60,270 nucleotides of DNA, from contig NZ_PPRM01000005.1 of assembly GCF_002902665.1 (NCBI RefSeq), positions 1-60,270 of the forward strand, read 5' to 3'. The notes below the pieces were generated by a model, which saw only the letters and a list, made by a program, of their open reading frames with translations, had not been told where the DNA came from and made no database searches. A program made the position numbers and the translations under genes. This document shows positions 10,011-19,988 of this stretch, piece by piece. The DNA is from Macrococcoides caseolyticum (GTDB lineage Bacteria; Bacillota; Bacilli; Staphylococcales; Staphylococcaceae). Numbering within the stretch: the first letter of the stretch is position 1; every line of letters begins with the position of its first letter.

Positions 10011-11543
10011 TTATGAATTCACAATTCGTTTCATTTCATCGAACTCGTCAATAATACGTTGTTCAGGTTTTGGGGTAATCATACTCACAAGTACAGTTGA
10101 CACCAAACTGATAAAGAACCCTGGAACGATTTCATATAACTCAAAGATGCCACCGTGTGATTTCATCACAATCCAGAAGATTACTGTGATTGATCCGAGT
10201 ACCATACCTGTAATTGCACCATGCTTCGTTAAACCTTTCCAGTAAAGTGATAACAATACGAGCGGTCCGAATGCCGCACCAAATCCTGCTCATGCGTTAC
10301 CAACTAAGTTTAAGATTGTATCATTTGGGCTCCATGCGATTGCCATTGAAACAATTGCAACGAGTAATACTGATAGGCGTCCAATCATAACGAACTCTTT
10401 CTCACGACTCGTATCCTGAATGCTTGTTTTACGTAACAACATATAGAAATCTTGTGTTAATGCACTACTTGTAACGAGTAGCTGTGAAGAAATCGTACTC
10501 ATAATAGCCGCTAAAATCGCTGCCAGGAAGAATCCAGCAATTAATGGATGGAAGAGCACTTGACTCATCATTACGAAGATTGTTTCAGCGTTGTCTAACT
10601 TAGCACCTGATTTATTGACAAATGCAATACCAACAAGTCCTGTAACACATGCACCAATTAACGATATAGCCATCCATGAAATACCGATACGACGTGCTGC
10701 CGGTAATTGTTTATGAGACTTAATTGACATAAAACGCACGATAACATGAGGTTGTCCAAAGTATCCTAATCCCCATGCAAGCAATGAAATAATACCGATC
10801 GTTGTCGTACCTTTAAAGAAATCTAAGTTTGTTGGTTTAAGCTCTACAACTGTATCAAACGCTTCCATACCGTTTAATTTCATCAATGCGACGATTGGTA
10901 CTAACACTAATGCAATTAACATGATAACCCCCTGGAAGAAGTCTGTCAGTGACACTGCAAGATATCCGCCGAACAATGTATAGATAATTACGATACTGGC
11001 AGTCAGTACTAGACCGTAATGGTAGTTTAATCCGAAGGCACTTTCGAATAATACTCCACCTGATACCATTCCGGCATGCGTATATAATGTGAAGAAAACA
11101 ACGATAACAAGTCCTGAAATAATCTTTAATATACGCGTATGATCACTTACACGTTTTTCGAAGAAGTCCGGAATTGTAATTGCATTATCTGCAAGCTCCG
11201 TATATACACGTAATCTCGGTGCAACTAGGATATAGTTTAACCAAGCCCCTATCGTTAATCCGATTGCAATCCAGGTTGCAGAGAGTCCTGTAGAGTATAC
11301 TGAACCTGGTAATCCCATCAGCATCCATCCGCTCATATCAGCTGCTCCAGCAGAAAGTGCTGTTACTAATGGTCCGAGGTTACGACCACCAAGCATGTAT
11401 TCATCTAATGTGCTTGTTGATTGTTTATATGCATAATAACCGATACCTAACAGAATTAAGAAATATACTGCAATCATGACATATGTCATCCAGGTTGTTT
11501 CAATTTTTACGTTTTGAAAAGTATGACCTAATATCAAACCCAT
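10011..11543 (-). pseudogene. putP: PutP Na+/proline symporter, interrupted by an in-frame TGA
   Basis: Read as one frame, this gives a 510-aa sodium/solute symporter of normal PutP length. ATG 11543 follows AAAGGAGG and opens MGLILGHTF. Codon 418 (10292-10290) is TGA where the family has Trp in VGNAWAGFGAAFGP; the same frame continues without error through GAAFGPLVLLSLYWKGLTKH to the normal stop at 10011. A single TGG-to-TGA change explains this. If real, the last membrane helices are lost and proline uptake through PutP is probably abolished; sequencing error or readthrough remain possible. It is not two genes: the second part has no start or ribosome-binding site. Confidence 0.85.
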
Positions 11544-11720
11544 TTGTTTATCCTCCTTTATTTTTACAATTAGCACTGAATTATATTGTACTAGAGTAAC
11601 AATATATCTATTATAATGGGGATTTAAGCGTTTTCATAGAATTATTTTTAGTAAGCTTAGATTTTTTCGCTAAAATTTGATAAAATTTAAAGATGTTATA
11701 TGCACATAAGGAGGACTCAC

Positions 11721-12020
11721 ATGTCAAAGATTACAAATGAGCAGGTTAAACACGTTGCACATTTAGCACGTTTAGAAATTACTGAAGAAGAAGCAACGAA
11801 ATTCAGTGCACAGCTTGAAGCAATTCTTAACTTTGCTGATCAATTAGAAGAAGTTGATACAGAAGGTGTAGAACCAACATTCCACGTATTAGACTTACAA
11901 AATGTATTACGTGAAGATGTAGCAGAGACGAGCTTAACACAAGAAGAAATCTTAAAGAATGCGGCACATACAGAAGATGGTCAGTTCAAAGTGCCATCGA
12001 TTTTAGGCGGAGGAGAATAA
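11721..12020 (+). CDS. gatC: GatC, glutamyl-tRNA(Gln) amidotransferase subunit C
   Basis: 99 aa from ATG 11721, chosen because AAGGAGGACT lies immediately upstream at normal spacing; an ATG 21 bases earlier has no site. [20 protein letters not shown] is typical of GatC. GatC belts GatA and GatB together in the complex that converts Glu-tRNA(Gln) to Gln-tRNA(Gln). The stop is followed by gatA after one base, forming gatCAB. Confidence 0.96.
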   Translation: MSKITNEQVKHVAHLARLEITEEEATKFSAQLEAILNFADQLEEVDTEGVEPTFHVLDLQNVLREDVAETSLTQEEILKNAAHTEDGQFKVPSILGGGE

Positions 12021-12021
12021 T

Positions 12022-13467
12022 ATGTCATTAAGATACGAATCAATCGAAAGCTTATCACAAATGATTCAGAACAAAACGATTAAACCTTCTGAATTAATTG
12101 AAGATACTTTTGTGAACATCGAAAAAGATGATACAGTCATCAATTCATTTTTAGCTTTAGATAAAGAAGCTGCATTAGAGAAAGCAAAGACTATGGATAA
12201 CGAAACGCCATCAGGTAAATTATTCGGTATTCCGATGGGAATTAAAGATAATATCGTAACGAAAGACGTTGAAACAACTTGTGCGTCTAAAATTTTAGAA
12301 GGCTTTAATTCTGTATATGACGCGACTGTTATGAATAAATTAAATGCAGAAAACGGTATTCTTGTGGGTAAACTAAACATGGATGAGTTTGCGATGGGTG
12401 GCTCAACTGAAAACTCATTCTACAAGAAAACGGTGAATCCATTTGACCATAAAGCGGTTCCAGGGGGATCATCTGGTGGTTCTGCAGCTGCAGTTGCTGC
12501 AAGTTTAGTACCTTTCTCACTCGGTAGTGACACTGGTGGTTCTATTCGTCAGCCAGCATCATACTGTGGTGTAGTAGGGATGAAGCCAACTTACGGCCGT
12601 GTATCACGTTTCGGTTTAGTTGCATTTGCATCGTCACTTGATCAAATTGGACCGATTACCCGTAACGTTAAAGATAATGCGACGGTATTAGAAGTGATTT
12701 CAGGACTAGATCCACATGATTCCACAAGTGCACCAGTCGATAATGTAGATTTTACATCTCAAATCGATAAGGATATTAAAGGACTTCGCGTAGCAGTTCC
12801 AAAAGAATATTTAGGCGAAGGTGTATCTGAAGAAGTTAAGGCAAGTGTACAGGCAGCGATTAAAGCATTAGAGAAGATGGGTGCGACTGTAGAAGAAGTA
12901 TCTCTTCCAAATTCTAAATATGGTGTTGCGACGTATTATATTCTTTCTTCAAGTGAAGCGAGTGCGAACTTAGCGCGCTTTGACGGTATTCGTTACGGTT
13001 ACCAGGCAGAAGGTGCACAAAACTTAGAAGAACTTTATAAGAAGACACGTCAGGAAGGCTTCGGTGATGAAGTTAAACGTCGTATTATGCTTGGAACATA
13101 TGCATTAAGCTCTGGTTATTACGATGCATATTACAAAAAAGCCCAAAAAGTTCGTACATTAATTAAACAGGACTTCGAACGCGTATTTGAAAACTACGAC
13201 ATTATCGTAGGACCAACTGCACCAACAACAGCATTTGATATCGGTGCTCAAATTAACGACCCATTAACAATGTATGCGAATGACATCTTAACAATTCCAA
13301 TCAACTTAGCAGGATTACCATCGATGTCTATTCCATGTGGAGAGTCAAACGGTCGTCCAATCGGTTTACAGTTAATCGGTAAACCATTCGACGAGAAAAC
13401 TTTATACAACGTTGCATATAACTATGAACAAATCTTTAACATGCACGAACGTTATCAATCATTATAA
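12022..13467 (+). CDS. gatA: GatA, glutamyl-tRNA(Gln) amidotransferase subunit A
   Basis: 481-aa amidase-signature enzyme. The Lys-cisSer-Ser triad is visible as Lys75 (GIKDN), Ser150 (PGGSSGGS) and Ser174 (DTGGSIRQ). It releases ammonia from glutamine and passes it to GatB. Length and motif spacing match staphylococcal GatA. It lies between gatC (1-base gap) and gatB (13-base gap with AAGGAGA), so all three are co-transcribed. Confidence 0.97.
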   Translation: MSLRYESIESLSQMIQNKTIKPSELIEDTFVNIEKDDTVINSFLALDKEAALEKAKTMDNETPSGKLFGIPMGIKDNIVTKDVETTCASKILEGFNSVYDATVMNKLNAENGILVGKLNMDEFAMGGSTENSFYKKTVNPFDHKAVPGGSSGGSAAAVAASLVPFSLGSDTGGSIRQPASYCGVVGMKPTYGRVSRFGLVAFASSLDQIGPITRNVKDNATVLEVISGLDPHDSTSAPVDNVDFTSQIDKDIKGLRVAVPKEYLGEGVSEEVKASVQAAIKALEKMGATVEEVSLPNSKYGVATYYILSSSEASANLARFDGIRYGYQAEGAQNLEELYKKTRQEGFGDEVKRRIMLGTYALSSGYYDAYYKKAQKVRTLIKQDFERVFENYDIIVGPTAPTTAFDIGAQINDPLTMYANDILTIPINLAGLPSMSIPCGESNGRPIGLQLIGKPFDEKTLYNVAYNYEQIFNMHERYQSL

Positions 13468-13480
13468 GGAGACTTAAACT

Positions 13481-14908
13481 ATGCATTTTGAAACAGTAAT
13501 CGGACTTGAAGTCCACGTAGAATTAAAGACAGAATCTAAAATGTTCTCAGCTTCTCCTGCACATTTTGGCGCAGAGCCAAACACAAATGTTAACGTTGTA
13601 GATCTTGGTTATCCTGGTGTATTACCAGTTGTAAACAAGACTGCCGTTGATTGGGCAATGCGTGCAGCGATGGCACTGAATATGGATATTCGAACTGAAA
13701 CGAAGTTTGACCGTAAAAACTACTTTTATCCGGATAACCCGAAAGCTTACCAAATTTCTCAGTTTGATGAGCCGATTGGTGAGAATGGTTATATCGATAT
13801 TGAAGTGAACGGAGAAACGAAACGTATCGGTATCACACGTCTGCATATGGAAGAAGATGCTGGGAAATTAACACATAAAGATGGTTATTCATTAGTGGAC
13901 TTAAACCGTCAAGGTACGCCGCTCGTTGAGATTGTATCCGAGCCCGATATTCGTACACCTGAAGAAGCGTATGCGTATCTAGAGAAATTAAAAGCAATCA
14001 TTCAGTACACAGGTGTATCGGATGTACGTATGGAAGAAGGATCACTGCGTTGTGATGCTAATATTTCATTGCGCCCTGTAGGACAGGAAAAATTCGGTAC
14101 GAAAGCAGAACTTAAAAACTTAAACTCTTTCTCATTCGTTAAGAAAGGTTTAGAACATGAAGTTAAACGCCAGGAAGAAGTATTATTAAATGGCGGAGAA
14201 ATCTTACAGGAGACACGTCGTTTCGACGAGTCGACAGGTAAGACAATTCTTATGCGTGTTAAAGAAGGTTCTGACGATTATAGATACTTCCCGGAACCAG
14301 ACTTAGTACCGTTATATATCGACGAAGCATGGAAAGAACGTGTGCGTGCATCAATCCCTGAGCTTCCGGATGCACGTAAAGCGAAGTATGTATCAGAGTA
14401 TGGATTACCTGAATACGATGCGCACGTATTAACGTTAACGAAAGAAATGTCTGATTTCTTCGAAGCAATGATTGCACTAGATGCAGATGCAAAACTTTCA
14501 TCAAACTGGTTAATGGGCGGCGTAAACGAATACTTAAACAAGAACCAGAAGGAATTACATGAAACTGCATTGACGCCTGAGAACTTAAGTGAAATGGTTA
14601 AGTTGCTTGCAGATGGCACAATCTCTTCTAAAATTGCGAAAAAAGTATTTGCTGAAACAGTAGAAACAGGTAAAGCGCCGAAAGTAATTATGGAAGAACA
14701 AGGTCTTGTTCAAATTTCTGATCCAGAACAACTTAAAGCATTCGTCACTGAAGCATTAGATAATAATCCTCAATCTATTGAAGATTTCAAGAACGGTAAA
14801 GGTAAAGCAACAGGATTCTTAGTAGGTCAGATTATGAAGATTTCTAAAGGACAGGCGAACCCACAGCTTGTTAATAAAATTTTGCGTGAAGAATTAGAGA
14901 AAAGATAA
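13481..14908 (+). CDS. gatB: GatB, glutamyl-tRNA(Gln) amidotransferase subunit B
   Basis: 475 aa, full length. The opening [15 protein letters not shown] and the segment [17 protein letters not shown] are family signatures; the C-terminal YqeY-like tail (about 330-475) binds the tRNA. GatB phosphorylates and amidates the Glu attached to tRNA(Gln). Its presence, with GatA and GatC, indicates the indirect route to Gln-tRNA usual in Firmicutes. It ends the operon; a hairpin follows. Confidence 0.97.
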   Translation: MHFETVIGLEVHVELKTESKMFSASPAHFGAEPNTNVNVVDLGYPGVLPVVNKTAVDWAMRAAMALNMDIRTETKFDRKNYFYPDNPKAYQISQFDEPIGENGYIDIEVNGETKRIGITRLHMEEDAGKLTHKDGYSLVDLNRQGTPLVEIVSEPDIRTPEEAYAYLEKLKAIIQYTGVSDVRMEEGSLRCDANISLRPVGQEKFGTKAELKNLNSFSFVKKGLEHEVKRQEEVLLNGGEILQETRRFDESTGKTILMRVKEGSDDYRYFPEPDLVPLYIDEAWKERVRASIPELPDARKAKYVSEYGLPEYDAHVLTLTKEMSDFFEAMIALDADAKLSSNWLMGGVNEYLNKNQKELHETALTPENLSEMVKLLADGTISSKIAKKVFAETVETGKAPKVIMEEQGLVQISDPEQLKAFVTEALDNNPQSIEDFKNGKGKATGFLVGQIMKISKGQANPQLVNKILREELEKR

Positions 14909-14917
14909 ATAAAACAG

Positions 14918-14949
14918 GAGTCTGGATGAGCATTCAGGCTCTTTGTTCT
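14918..14949 (+). terminator. Terminator of gatCAB
   Basis: GAGTCTGGAT pairs with ATTCAGGCTC (G-U pairs included) across GAGC, followed by TTTGTTCT. The T run is imperfect. Confidence 0.6.
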
Positions 14950-14965
14950 ATAAAGAGGTGAGTAC

Positions 14966-15775
14966 ATGATAGATATCCATAACCATATATTGTACGGGGT
15001 CGATGATGGTGCACAGACAGAAGCAGAGACCCTTGATATGGCACGACAAGCCATGGCAGAAGGTATTACAGATATTATTGCAACACCACATCATAAGATT
15101 CAGTTATATGACAATTTTGGTCCGAAGATTAAAGAATTAACAGACAAGGTAAATCATCTCATTAAAGAGAATAATATTACTCTTAATGTACATGCAAGTC
15201 AGGAAATTAGAATATATGGGGATGTTATTACTGACTTAAAAAGCGGTAAAGCATTACCGCTTGCAGGACCTTACGTACTAATAGAATTCCCATCTAATGA
15301 AGTGCCGATTTATACAGAGCAGCTGTTTACACAACTTGCAATGGAAGGGTATGTTCCAATCATCGCTCATCCAGAACGCAATACTGAGCTTCAGAAAAAC
15401 CCGAAGAAACTCGCTGAACTGATTGAACTCGGAGCGCTTGCACAAGTTACAGCTGGGGTAGTTGTCGGTAATTTAGGTCATCATGCACAATCTGTTGCAG
15501 AACTTATGATTGAACATCAATTGATTCATTTCGTCGCAAGTGATGCACACAATGTAAATAACCGTAATTTCCATATGAAAGCAGCATACGAAATGATCGA
15601 GAATAAGTTTAGCAGTGAAGTAGCTGATCGTTTCAAAGATAATGCGAAGAAAGTACTGCTTGGTGAACAAATACCATATTTAAGCCCAAAAGAAATCATT
15701 AAGACTGAGAATTCATCAGATAGACAAGCAAAGAAGAAGAAAGAAAAGAAAAAGAAATTTCTAGGTTTATTTTAA
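14966..15775 (+). CDS. PHP-domain tyrosine-protein phosphatase, CpsB/CapC (YwqE) family
   Basis: 269 aa. Metal-binding PHP motifs occur in order: DIHNHILYGVDDG (start), ATPHH (about 40-44), HPERN (about 135-139) and the late SDAHN. These match the manganese-dependent phosphatases that act on capsule-type tyrosine kinases. The C-terminus has an unusual Lys-rich stretch (QAKKKKEKKKKFLGLF), which may bind membrane or acidic polymer. No partner kinase or capsule gene is nearby, so its substrate here is open. A GAGGTG site precedes ATG 14966. Confidence 0.85.
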   Translation: MIDIHNHILYGVDDGAQTEAETLDMARQAMAEGITDIIATPHHKIQLYDNFGPKIKELTDKVNHLIKENNITLNVHASQEIRIYGDVITDLKSGKALPLAGPYVLIEFPSNEVPIYTEQLFTQLAMEGYVPIIAHPERNTELQKNPKKLAELIELGALAQVTAGVVVGNLGHHAQSVAELMIEHQLIHFVASDAHNVNNRNFHMKAAYEMIENKFSSEVADRFKDNAKKVLLGEQIPYLSPKEIIKTENSSDRQAKKKKEKKKKFLGLF

Positions 15776-15806
15776 ATTGACATAAGTGCAAAGTGATAAG
15801 TTCATA

Positions 15807-15845
15807 AATAAGACTATCGAGACAAAGTCCCGATAGTCTTATTTT
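15807..15845. terminator. Bidirectional terminator
   Basis: AATAAGACTATCG pairs with CGATAGTCTTATT with a loop of about 11 bases between the converging CapC-like and SGNH-like genes. The minus-strand gene's stop lies inside it. Confidence 0.85.
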
Positions 15846-16567
15846 AATATTTCATCTGTAATAGCTTTACTCCAGTTCGTCACGCCATCTTTCGTAAGAA
15901 GTTCTGTATCATTGTCATATTTATCTTTGACAGCTTCACTTACTGGAATGAAAAACACGTCCTGGTTTTGCAGAAAGTTTGCTTCTTCTTGCTGGTAAGT
16001 ATTAAATTCATCATCATTCATCCTGCGTGTACCAGTAACATAAATTTTTCGGTTTTCATTTTTTATGTTATTAATGATTGCTTCAAGATTATTCAAGTGC
16101 TCTTCGATAGTTACGCCCTCGATATAGTCATTAAGTGTAAGCGCATCTAAAATAACGACATCTGGATTTTCTTTATTAATATCATCGCTGTTTAGTGTGT
16201 TAGAACTAGCATCGACATCAACAATATTATAATTTACATCTTCTTGTAAATTTGAAATAAATGTATTTGCGACATTTGTGTCTTTATTTGATGTTTGGTA
16301 CGGTGTGCTTACAAATGTCAGCTGCACCCTTTTATTATCTTTCTTTTGTTCTTCATAAATCTTTTGTATAGCAGGTTCTTTGAAGACGTGTGGTAAAGAT
16401 ATCTTGTCTTTTTCTGATGTTTGTTCTTCTGGTTGATCAGTAGAGCTTTTTAACTGGGCTTCCTTCGTTTCTCCGCCTTCAGTCACCTTGTCTTGCCAGT
16501 ATTTATAGCCTGCACCAATCAGCAGGATCGCTGCTAGTATATATATCCAGAATAATATATTTTTCAT
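15839..16567 (-). CDS. Membrane-anchored SGNH/GDSL-like protein
   Basis: 242 aa: one N-terminal membrane helix (about 5-22), an acidic, low-complexity linker (about 30-55), then an extracellular alpha/beta domain. Strands such as VQLTFVSTPYQ, PDVVILDAL and KIYVTGT, and a late DGVTNW, fit an SGNH/GDSL-hydrolase-like fold, but the classical GDS nucleophile motif is not obvious, so activity is uncertain. The position beside a CapC-type phosphatase suggests a surface-polymer role (inference). A good AGGTTTAAT-type site precedes the ATG; the 220-bp upstream gap is very AT-rich. Confidence 0.6.
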   Translation of the reverse strand: MKNILFWIYILAAILLIGAGYKYWQDKVTEGGETKEAQLKSSTDQPEEQTSEKDKISLPHVFKEPAIQKIYEEQKKDNKRVQLTFVSTPYQTSNKDTNVANTFISNLQEDVNYNIVDVDASSNTLNSDDINKENPDVVILDALTLNDYIEGVTIEEHLNNLEAIINNIKNENRKIYVTGTRRMNDDEFNTYQQEEANFLQNQDVFFIPVSEAVKDKYDNDTELLTKDGVTNWSKAITDEILK

Positions 16568-16787
16568 TAATTAAACCTCCAGTTTCATAGATATTATTAT
16601 TTTATCAAATAACAATTATAAATAATATATGACGATGCGTACTATTTTTATTAAGAATGGGTATATGAATAAATATTTTATTATTCTAAATATTATTAAT
16701 ATTCATAGATATATTACATTTAATATGATAAACTACTTTAAAATTAGCGCGAAATACGAAGTAACTTGCTAGGGATGGAGGAATTCT

Positions 16788-17309
16788 ATGCTGGATTATA
16801 AATTATATAGTGATCTTGACTATCATCAAATATATATCAATGCTTCTAAGGAACTGATAGAAGTCTTTCGTAATGAAATTGTTGAATTACATCACATTGG
16901 TAGTACTTCTATTGAAGGTGTAAGTGTCATACCATCAGTAGAAATATTACCGGTAGTCAAGGACTTAAACAAGCTTGATGGTTATGTCGCTCATATGGAA
17001 CGAATAGGCTATTCATTAGCTCAAACCTCACTAGATGGGAATAATAAGTATCTATTGTTTACTGCACATAAGAACGATATAGAGATATGTGTGCTTATTA
17101 TTGAACGTACAGACTGCGATAGTCTTGAGAGGAAACTTGCGGTAAGAGATTATTTAAGGACACATCATGAAGAGCGTACTGCATACAAGCTGTTTAAGCA
17201 GGAGTTGAATCGCTTAACACAAGTATCTCAAGAATTGCAACGTGCTGAAGATGAATATTTAAAAGAGATTGAAGCAAAAGCGATATACTGGTATCGATTA
17301 AATAATTAA
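16788..17309 (+). CDS. GrpB/UPF0157-family protein
   Basis: 173 aa. The segment ELHHIGSTSIEGVSVIPSVE is the GrpB/UPF0157 signature (nucleotidyltransferase-like fold); the C-terminal half is the expected Arg/Lys-rich helical region. The usual Lys-Pro-x-x-Asp after the motif is changed to IPSVE, so the acidic ligand is Glu rather than Asp. The biochemical function of the family is not firmly known. GGAGG lies before ATG 16788. The single gene is closed by its own hairpin. Confidence 0.8.
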   Translation: MLDYKLYSDLDYHQIYINASKELIEVFRNEIVELHHIGSTSIEGVSVIPSVEILPVVKDLNKLDGYVAHMERIGYSLAQTSLDGNNKYLLFTAHKNDIEICVLIIERTDCDSLERKLAVRDYLRTHHEERTAYKLFKQELNRLTQVSQELQRAEDEYLKEIEAKAIYWYRLNN

Positions 17310-17338
17310 GAGGAGTGGTTTCCACCCTCTTTTTTTTG
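17308..17338 (+). terminator. Rho-independent terminator
   Basis: AAGAGG-A-GTGG pairs with CCAC-CCTCTT (one bulged A) around TTT, followed by T8. Confidence 0.85.
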
Positions 17339-17409
17339 TGTCAAAATTGCATATTCGTGCTGTTCATGTAAAATAAAAGTATTCGATAATACAAAATGAG
17401 GGGTAACAA

Positions 17410-18852
17410 ATGACGAATAATATAAAGATAGCTAAAGCAGCTGATCATAATATATATTTAAATCTTCCTATGGCAAACCGTCATGGTTTGATAGCAGGTG
17501 CAACAGGTACGGGTAAGACTGTCACACTAAAAGTTATGGCTGAACAGTTTTCTAAAGCTGGAGTGCCTGTGTTCCTGGCTGATATTAAGGGGGATCTGGC
17601 AAGTATTGCAGAAGCGATGACGATTAATGATAAGATTCAACAACGATTAACCGACTTACAGATTGATGATTATACACCTCAAACGTTTCCTGTAAGGTTA
17701 TGGGATATATTTGGAGAACAAGGCACACCTGTCAGAGCGACAATTACGGATATGGGGCCGATGCTTTTAAGTCGTCTGCTAGAGCTGAATGATACACAGT
17801 CTGGCATATTAGATATTGCGTTTAAAATCAGTGATGAACAAGGCCTGCTTCTACTGGACCTGAAAGATCTACAAGCATTATTAAAGGAAATGTCTGAAAA
17901 TACGACCGAATATAGTGGTGTCTACGGTAATATCACGAAGCAATCGATAGGGACAATTCAACGTAAGTTATTATCATTAGAAACACAAGGTGCTGATCAA
18001 TTTTTCGGGGAGCCGGCATTAAAGTTATCAGACTTTATGGAAACGACAGAAGATAAGGGTGTCATCAACATCCTGATGGCCAACAATTTATATACAAAAC
18101 CAGTATTGTACTCTACATTTCTGCTTTGGTTATTAACTGAACTTTTTGAGACGTTACCGGAAGTCGGAGACATGGAACAACCGAAGCTTGTATTCTTTTT
18201 CGATGAAGCACATTTACTGTTTAAAGATGCACCAAAGTCGTTTGTGACACAGGTGGAGCAAGTAGTACGTCTTGTTCGCTCTAAAGGTGTAGGAGTATAT
18301 TTCATTACTCAAAATCCTATCGATTTACCAGACGAAATATTAGGTCAGCTTGGAAACCGTGTTCAACATGCTTTACGCTCATTTACACCACGTGATCAAA
18401 AAGCTGTTGCCAGTGCAGCTGAAACGTTCCGACAAAACCCTGAAATTGATGTCGCATCGGTTATTGGAGAACTGAAGACAGGTGAAGCACTCATTTCCTG
18501 TTTGAATGAAGATGGCCAACCTAATATTGTGGAACGTGCATTTATCCGTCCGCCTGAAAGTAAGATTGGCGTGATTAACGAACAAGTGAAATTAGAAGTA
18601 ATTGAAGCAAACCCGTATCATGCACAGTATAATGAAACGGTTGATCGCGAGAGTGCATATGAACTGCTGCAGAAGAAAGTAACAGCACCGAAAGCAAAAA
18701 CACAAACTAAAGCAGCAAAAGCTGAAAAAGCAGCGCCTAAAAGAAAGCAGAAATCTGAATTCGAAAAGATTGCTTCAAGCGTACTTACAAGTGTGGGAAG
18801 ACAAATTGGGCGTGAAATTGTAAGGAACATATTTGGAACAAGAAGACGTTAG
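17410..18852 (+). CDS. HerA-like ATPase (DUF853 family)
   Basis: 480 aa. Walker A GATGTGKT (Lys36), Walker B FFFDEAHLLF (about 253-262) and the sensor region YFITQNPIDLPDEILGQLGN define a hexameric HerA/FtsK-type motor of the DUF853 family. The C-terminal tail is Lys/Ala-rich (about 415-450), then a basic helix, suggesting nucleic-acid contact. It is placed directly before dagK: the dagK ribosome-binding site overlaps this gene's stop, so the two are coupled. No nuclease partner (NurA) is next to it. The cellular role of this family in Firmicutes is not established. Confidence 0.82.
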   Translation: MTNNIKIAKAADHNIYLNLPMANRHGLIAGATGTGKTVTLKVMAEQFSKAGVPVFLADIKGDLASIAEAMTINDKIQQRLTDLQIDDYTPQTFPVRLWDIFGEQGTPVRATITDMGPMLLSRLLELNDTQSGILDIAFKISDEQGLLLLDLKDLQALLKEMSENTTEYSGVYGNITKQSIGTIQRKLLSLETQGADQFFGEPALKLSDFMETTEDKGVINILMANNLYTKPVLYSTFLLWLLTELFETLPEVGDMEQPKLVFFFDEAHLLFKDAPKSFVTQVEQVVRLVRSKGVGVYFITQNPIDLPDEILGQLGNRVQHALRSFTPRDQKAVASAAETFRQNPEIDVASVIGELKTGEALISCLNEDGQPNIVERAFIRPPESKIGVINEQVKLEVIEANPYHAQYNETVDRESAYELLQKKVTAPKAKTQTKAAKAEKAAPKRKQKSEFEKIASSVLTSVGRQIGREIVRNIFGTRRR

Positions 18853-18863
18853 GAGGAGTGTAC

Positions 18864-19823
18864 GTGAGAAAACGTGCCAGAATTATCTATAATCCAACAT
18901 CCGGTAGAGAGCTATTCAAGAGAGCATTACCCGATGTATTAATTAAGTTAGAAGATGCAGGATATGAAACAAGCGCTTATGCAACAAAATGTGCAGGTGA
19001 TGCAACAGCTGCTGCAGAACGTGCAGTGGAAGATAAGTTTGACTTGGTAATTGCAGCGGGTGGAGACGGTACGATTAATGAGGTGATTAACGGTATCGCA
19101 GAAAAAGACTATCGACCAGACATCGGTATTATACCGATGGGAACCGTAAATGACTTTGGTCGTGCGCTACTCATTCCGAAAGATATCGATGAAGCAGTTG
19201 ATGTGATTGTCAGTGGACAGAAGGTGTCAGTAGATGTCGGTAAGATGAATAACCGCTATTTTATCAATATTGCTGGAGGTGGGAAGATTACGGAAGTGAG
19301 CTATGAGGCACCGAGCCGACTGAAGACAGTACTGGGACCGCTTGCTTACTACGTTAAAGGATTAGAGATGCTCCCGGAAATTAAAGCGAGTGATGTACGT
19401 ATCGAATATGATGGTGAAGTATTCAGTGGAGAAGTAATGATGTTTCTGATAGGTCTTACGAATTCGGTAGGTGGCTTTGAGAAGCTCGTGCCGGATGCAT
19501 CGATTAATGATGGCTACTTTACTTTATTAATATTAGAAAAGGTAAACTTTGCGGAGTTCGGACATATATTTACGCTTGCTTCAAGAGGCGAACATATTAA
19601 GCATCCTAAAGTGCGTTATGTTAAGGCTAAAGACATAAAAGTATCTTCATTTGATAAGGTGCAGTTAAATGTCGATGGCGAATTTGGAGGTATGTTACCT
19701 GCTCACTTTATTAACCTTGAACGTCATATTAATGTCTTTAGTTTATTAGAACAGCTGAATACAGAGAAGAAGATTGAGATAGAAGAAGAATATCGTGAAA
19801 TGACGAAAGTAGTACGTGATTAA
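18864..19823 (+). CDS. dagK: DagK, diacylglycerol kinase (DgkB type)
   Basis: 319 aa from GTG 18864, chosen because AGGAGG (18851-18856) stands 7 bases upstream; the GTG at 18858 would leave almost no spacing. The nucleotide motif GGDGT (66-70), NPTSG near the start and IPMGTVNDFGRAL are those of the soluble DagK family. It phosphorylates diacylglycerol released during lipoteichoic acid synthesis, returning it to phospholipid synthesis. As in related species it precedes the rlmCD gene, here separated by a repeat and an SDR gene. Confidence 0.95.
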   Translation: MRKRARIIYNPTSGRELFKRALPDVLIKLEDAGYETSAYATKCAGDATAAAERAVEDKFDLVIAAGGDGTINEVINGIAEKDYRPDIGIIPMGTVNDFGRALLIPKDIDEAVDVIVSGQKVSVDVGKMNNRYFINIAGGGKITEVSYEAPSRLKTVLGPLAYYVKGLEMLPEIKASDVRIEYDGEVFSGEVMMFLIGLTNSVGGFEKLVPDASINDGYFTLLILEKVNFAEFGHIFTLASRGEHIKHPKVRYVKAKDIKVSSFDKVQLNVDGEFGGMLPAHFINLERHINVFSLLEQLNTEKKIEIEEEYREMTKVVRD

Positions 19824-19834
19824 AATGGAGAGGC

Positions 19835-19938
19835 TGGAACAGAAGTGTTCTGCCACAAGCAAAAACCAGACAAAACTAATAAATCGCTTTTGATTTAAAG
19901 TTTTTGTCCGGTTTTTGCTTGTGGCAACTTTTGTTCCA
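19835..19938. repeat. 104-bp long inverted repeat downstream of dagK
   Basis: The two arms TGGAACAgAAGT..TGCCACAAGC and GCTTGTGGCAACTTTTGTTCCA pair over some 40 bases with few mismatches and a 4-base bulge (GTTC) in the left arm. The centre is AT-rich. The arms are far longer than a usual terminator. It resembles the intergenic palindromic elements that are dispersed in staphylococcal genomes; only one full copy is in this window. It could also end dagK transcription. Confidence 0.75.
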
Positions 19939-19988
19939 CCGTTTAGATAGTTATCGATATAGGACTAAATATTATCTTGTAATCATTT

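Noticed and set aside
10011-10256. A separate small membrane protein downstream of putP
   Set aside because: It is in the same frame as putP, has no ribosome-binding site, and its sequence is the normal PutP C-terminus. It is the tail of one interrupted gene.
14259-14619. Long antisense frames inside gatB
   Set aside because: gatB is a highly conserved gene here; the opposite frames have Ser/His-rich, low-complexity content.
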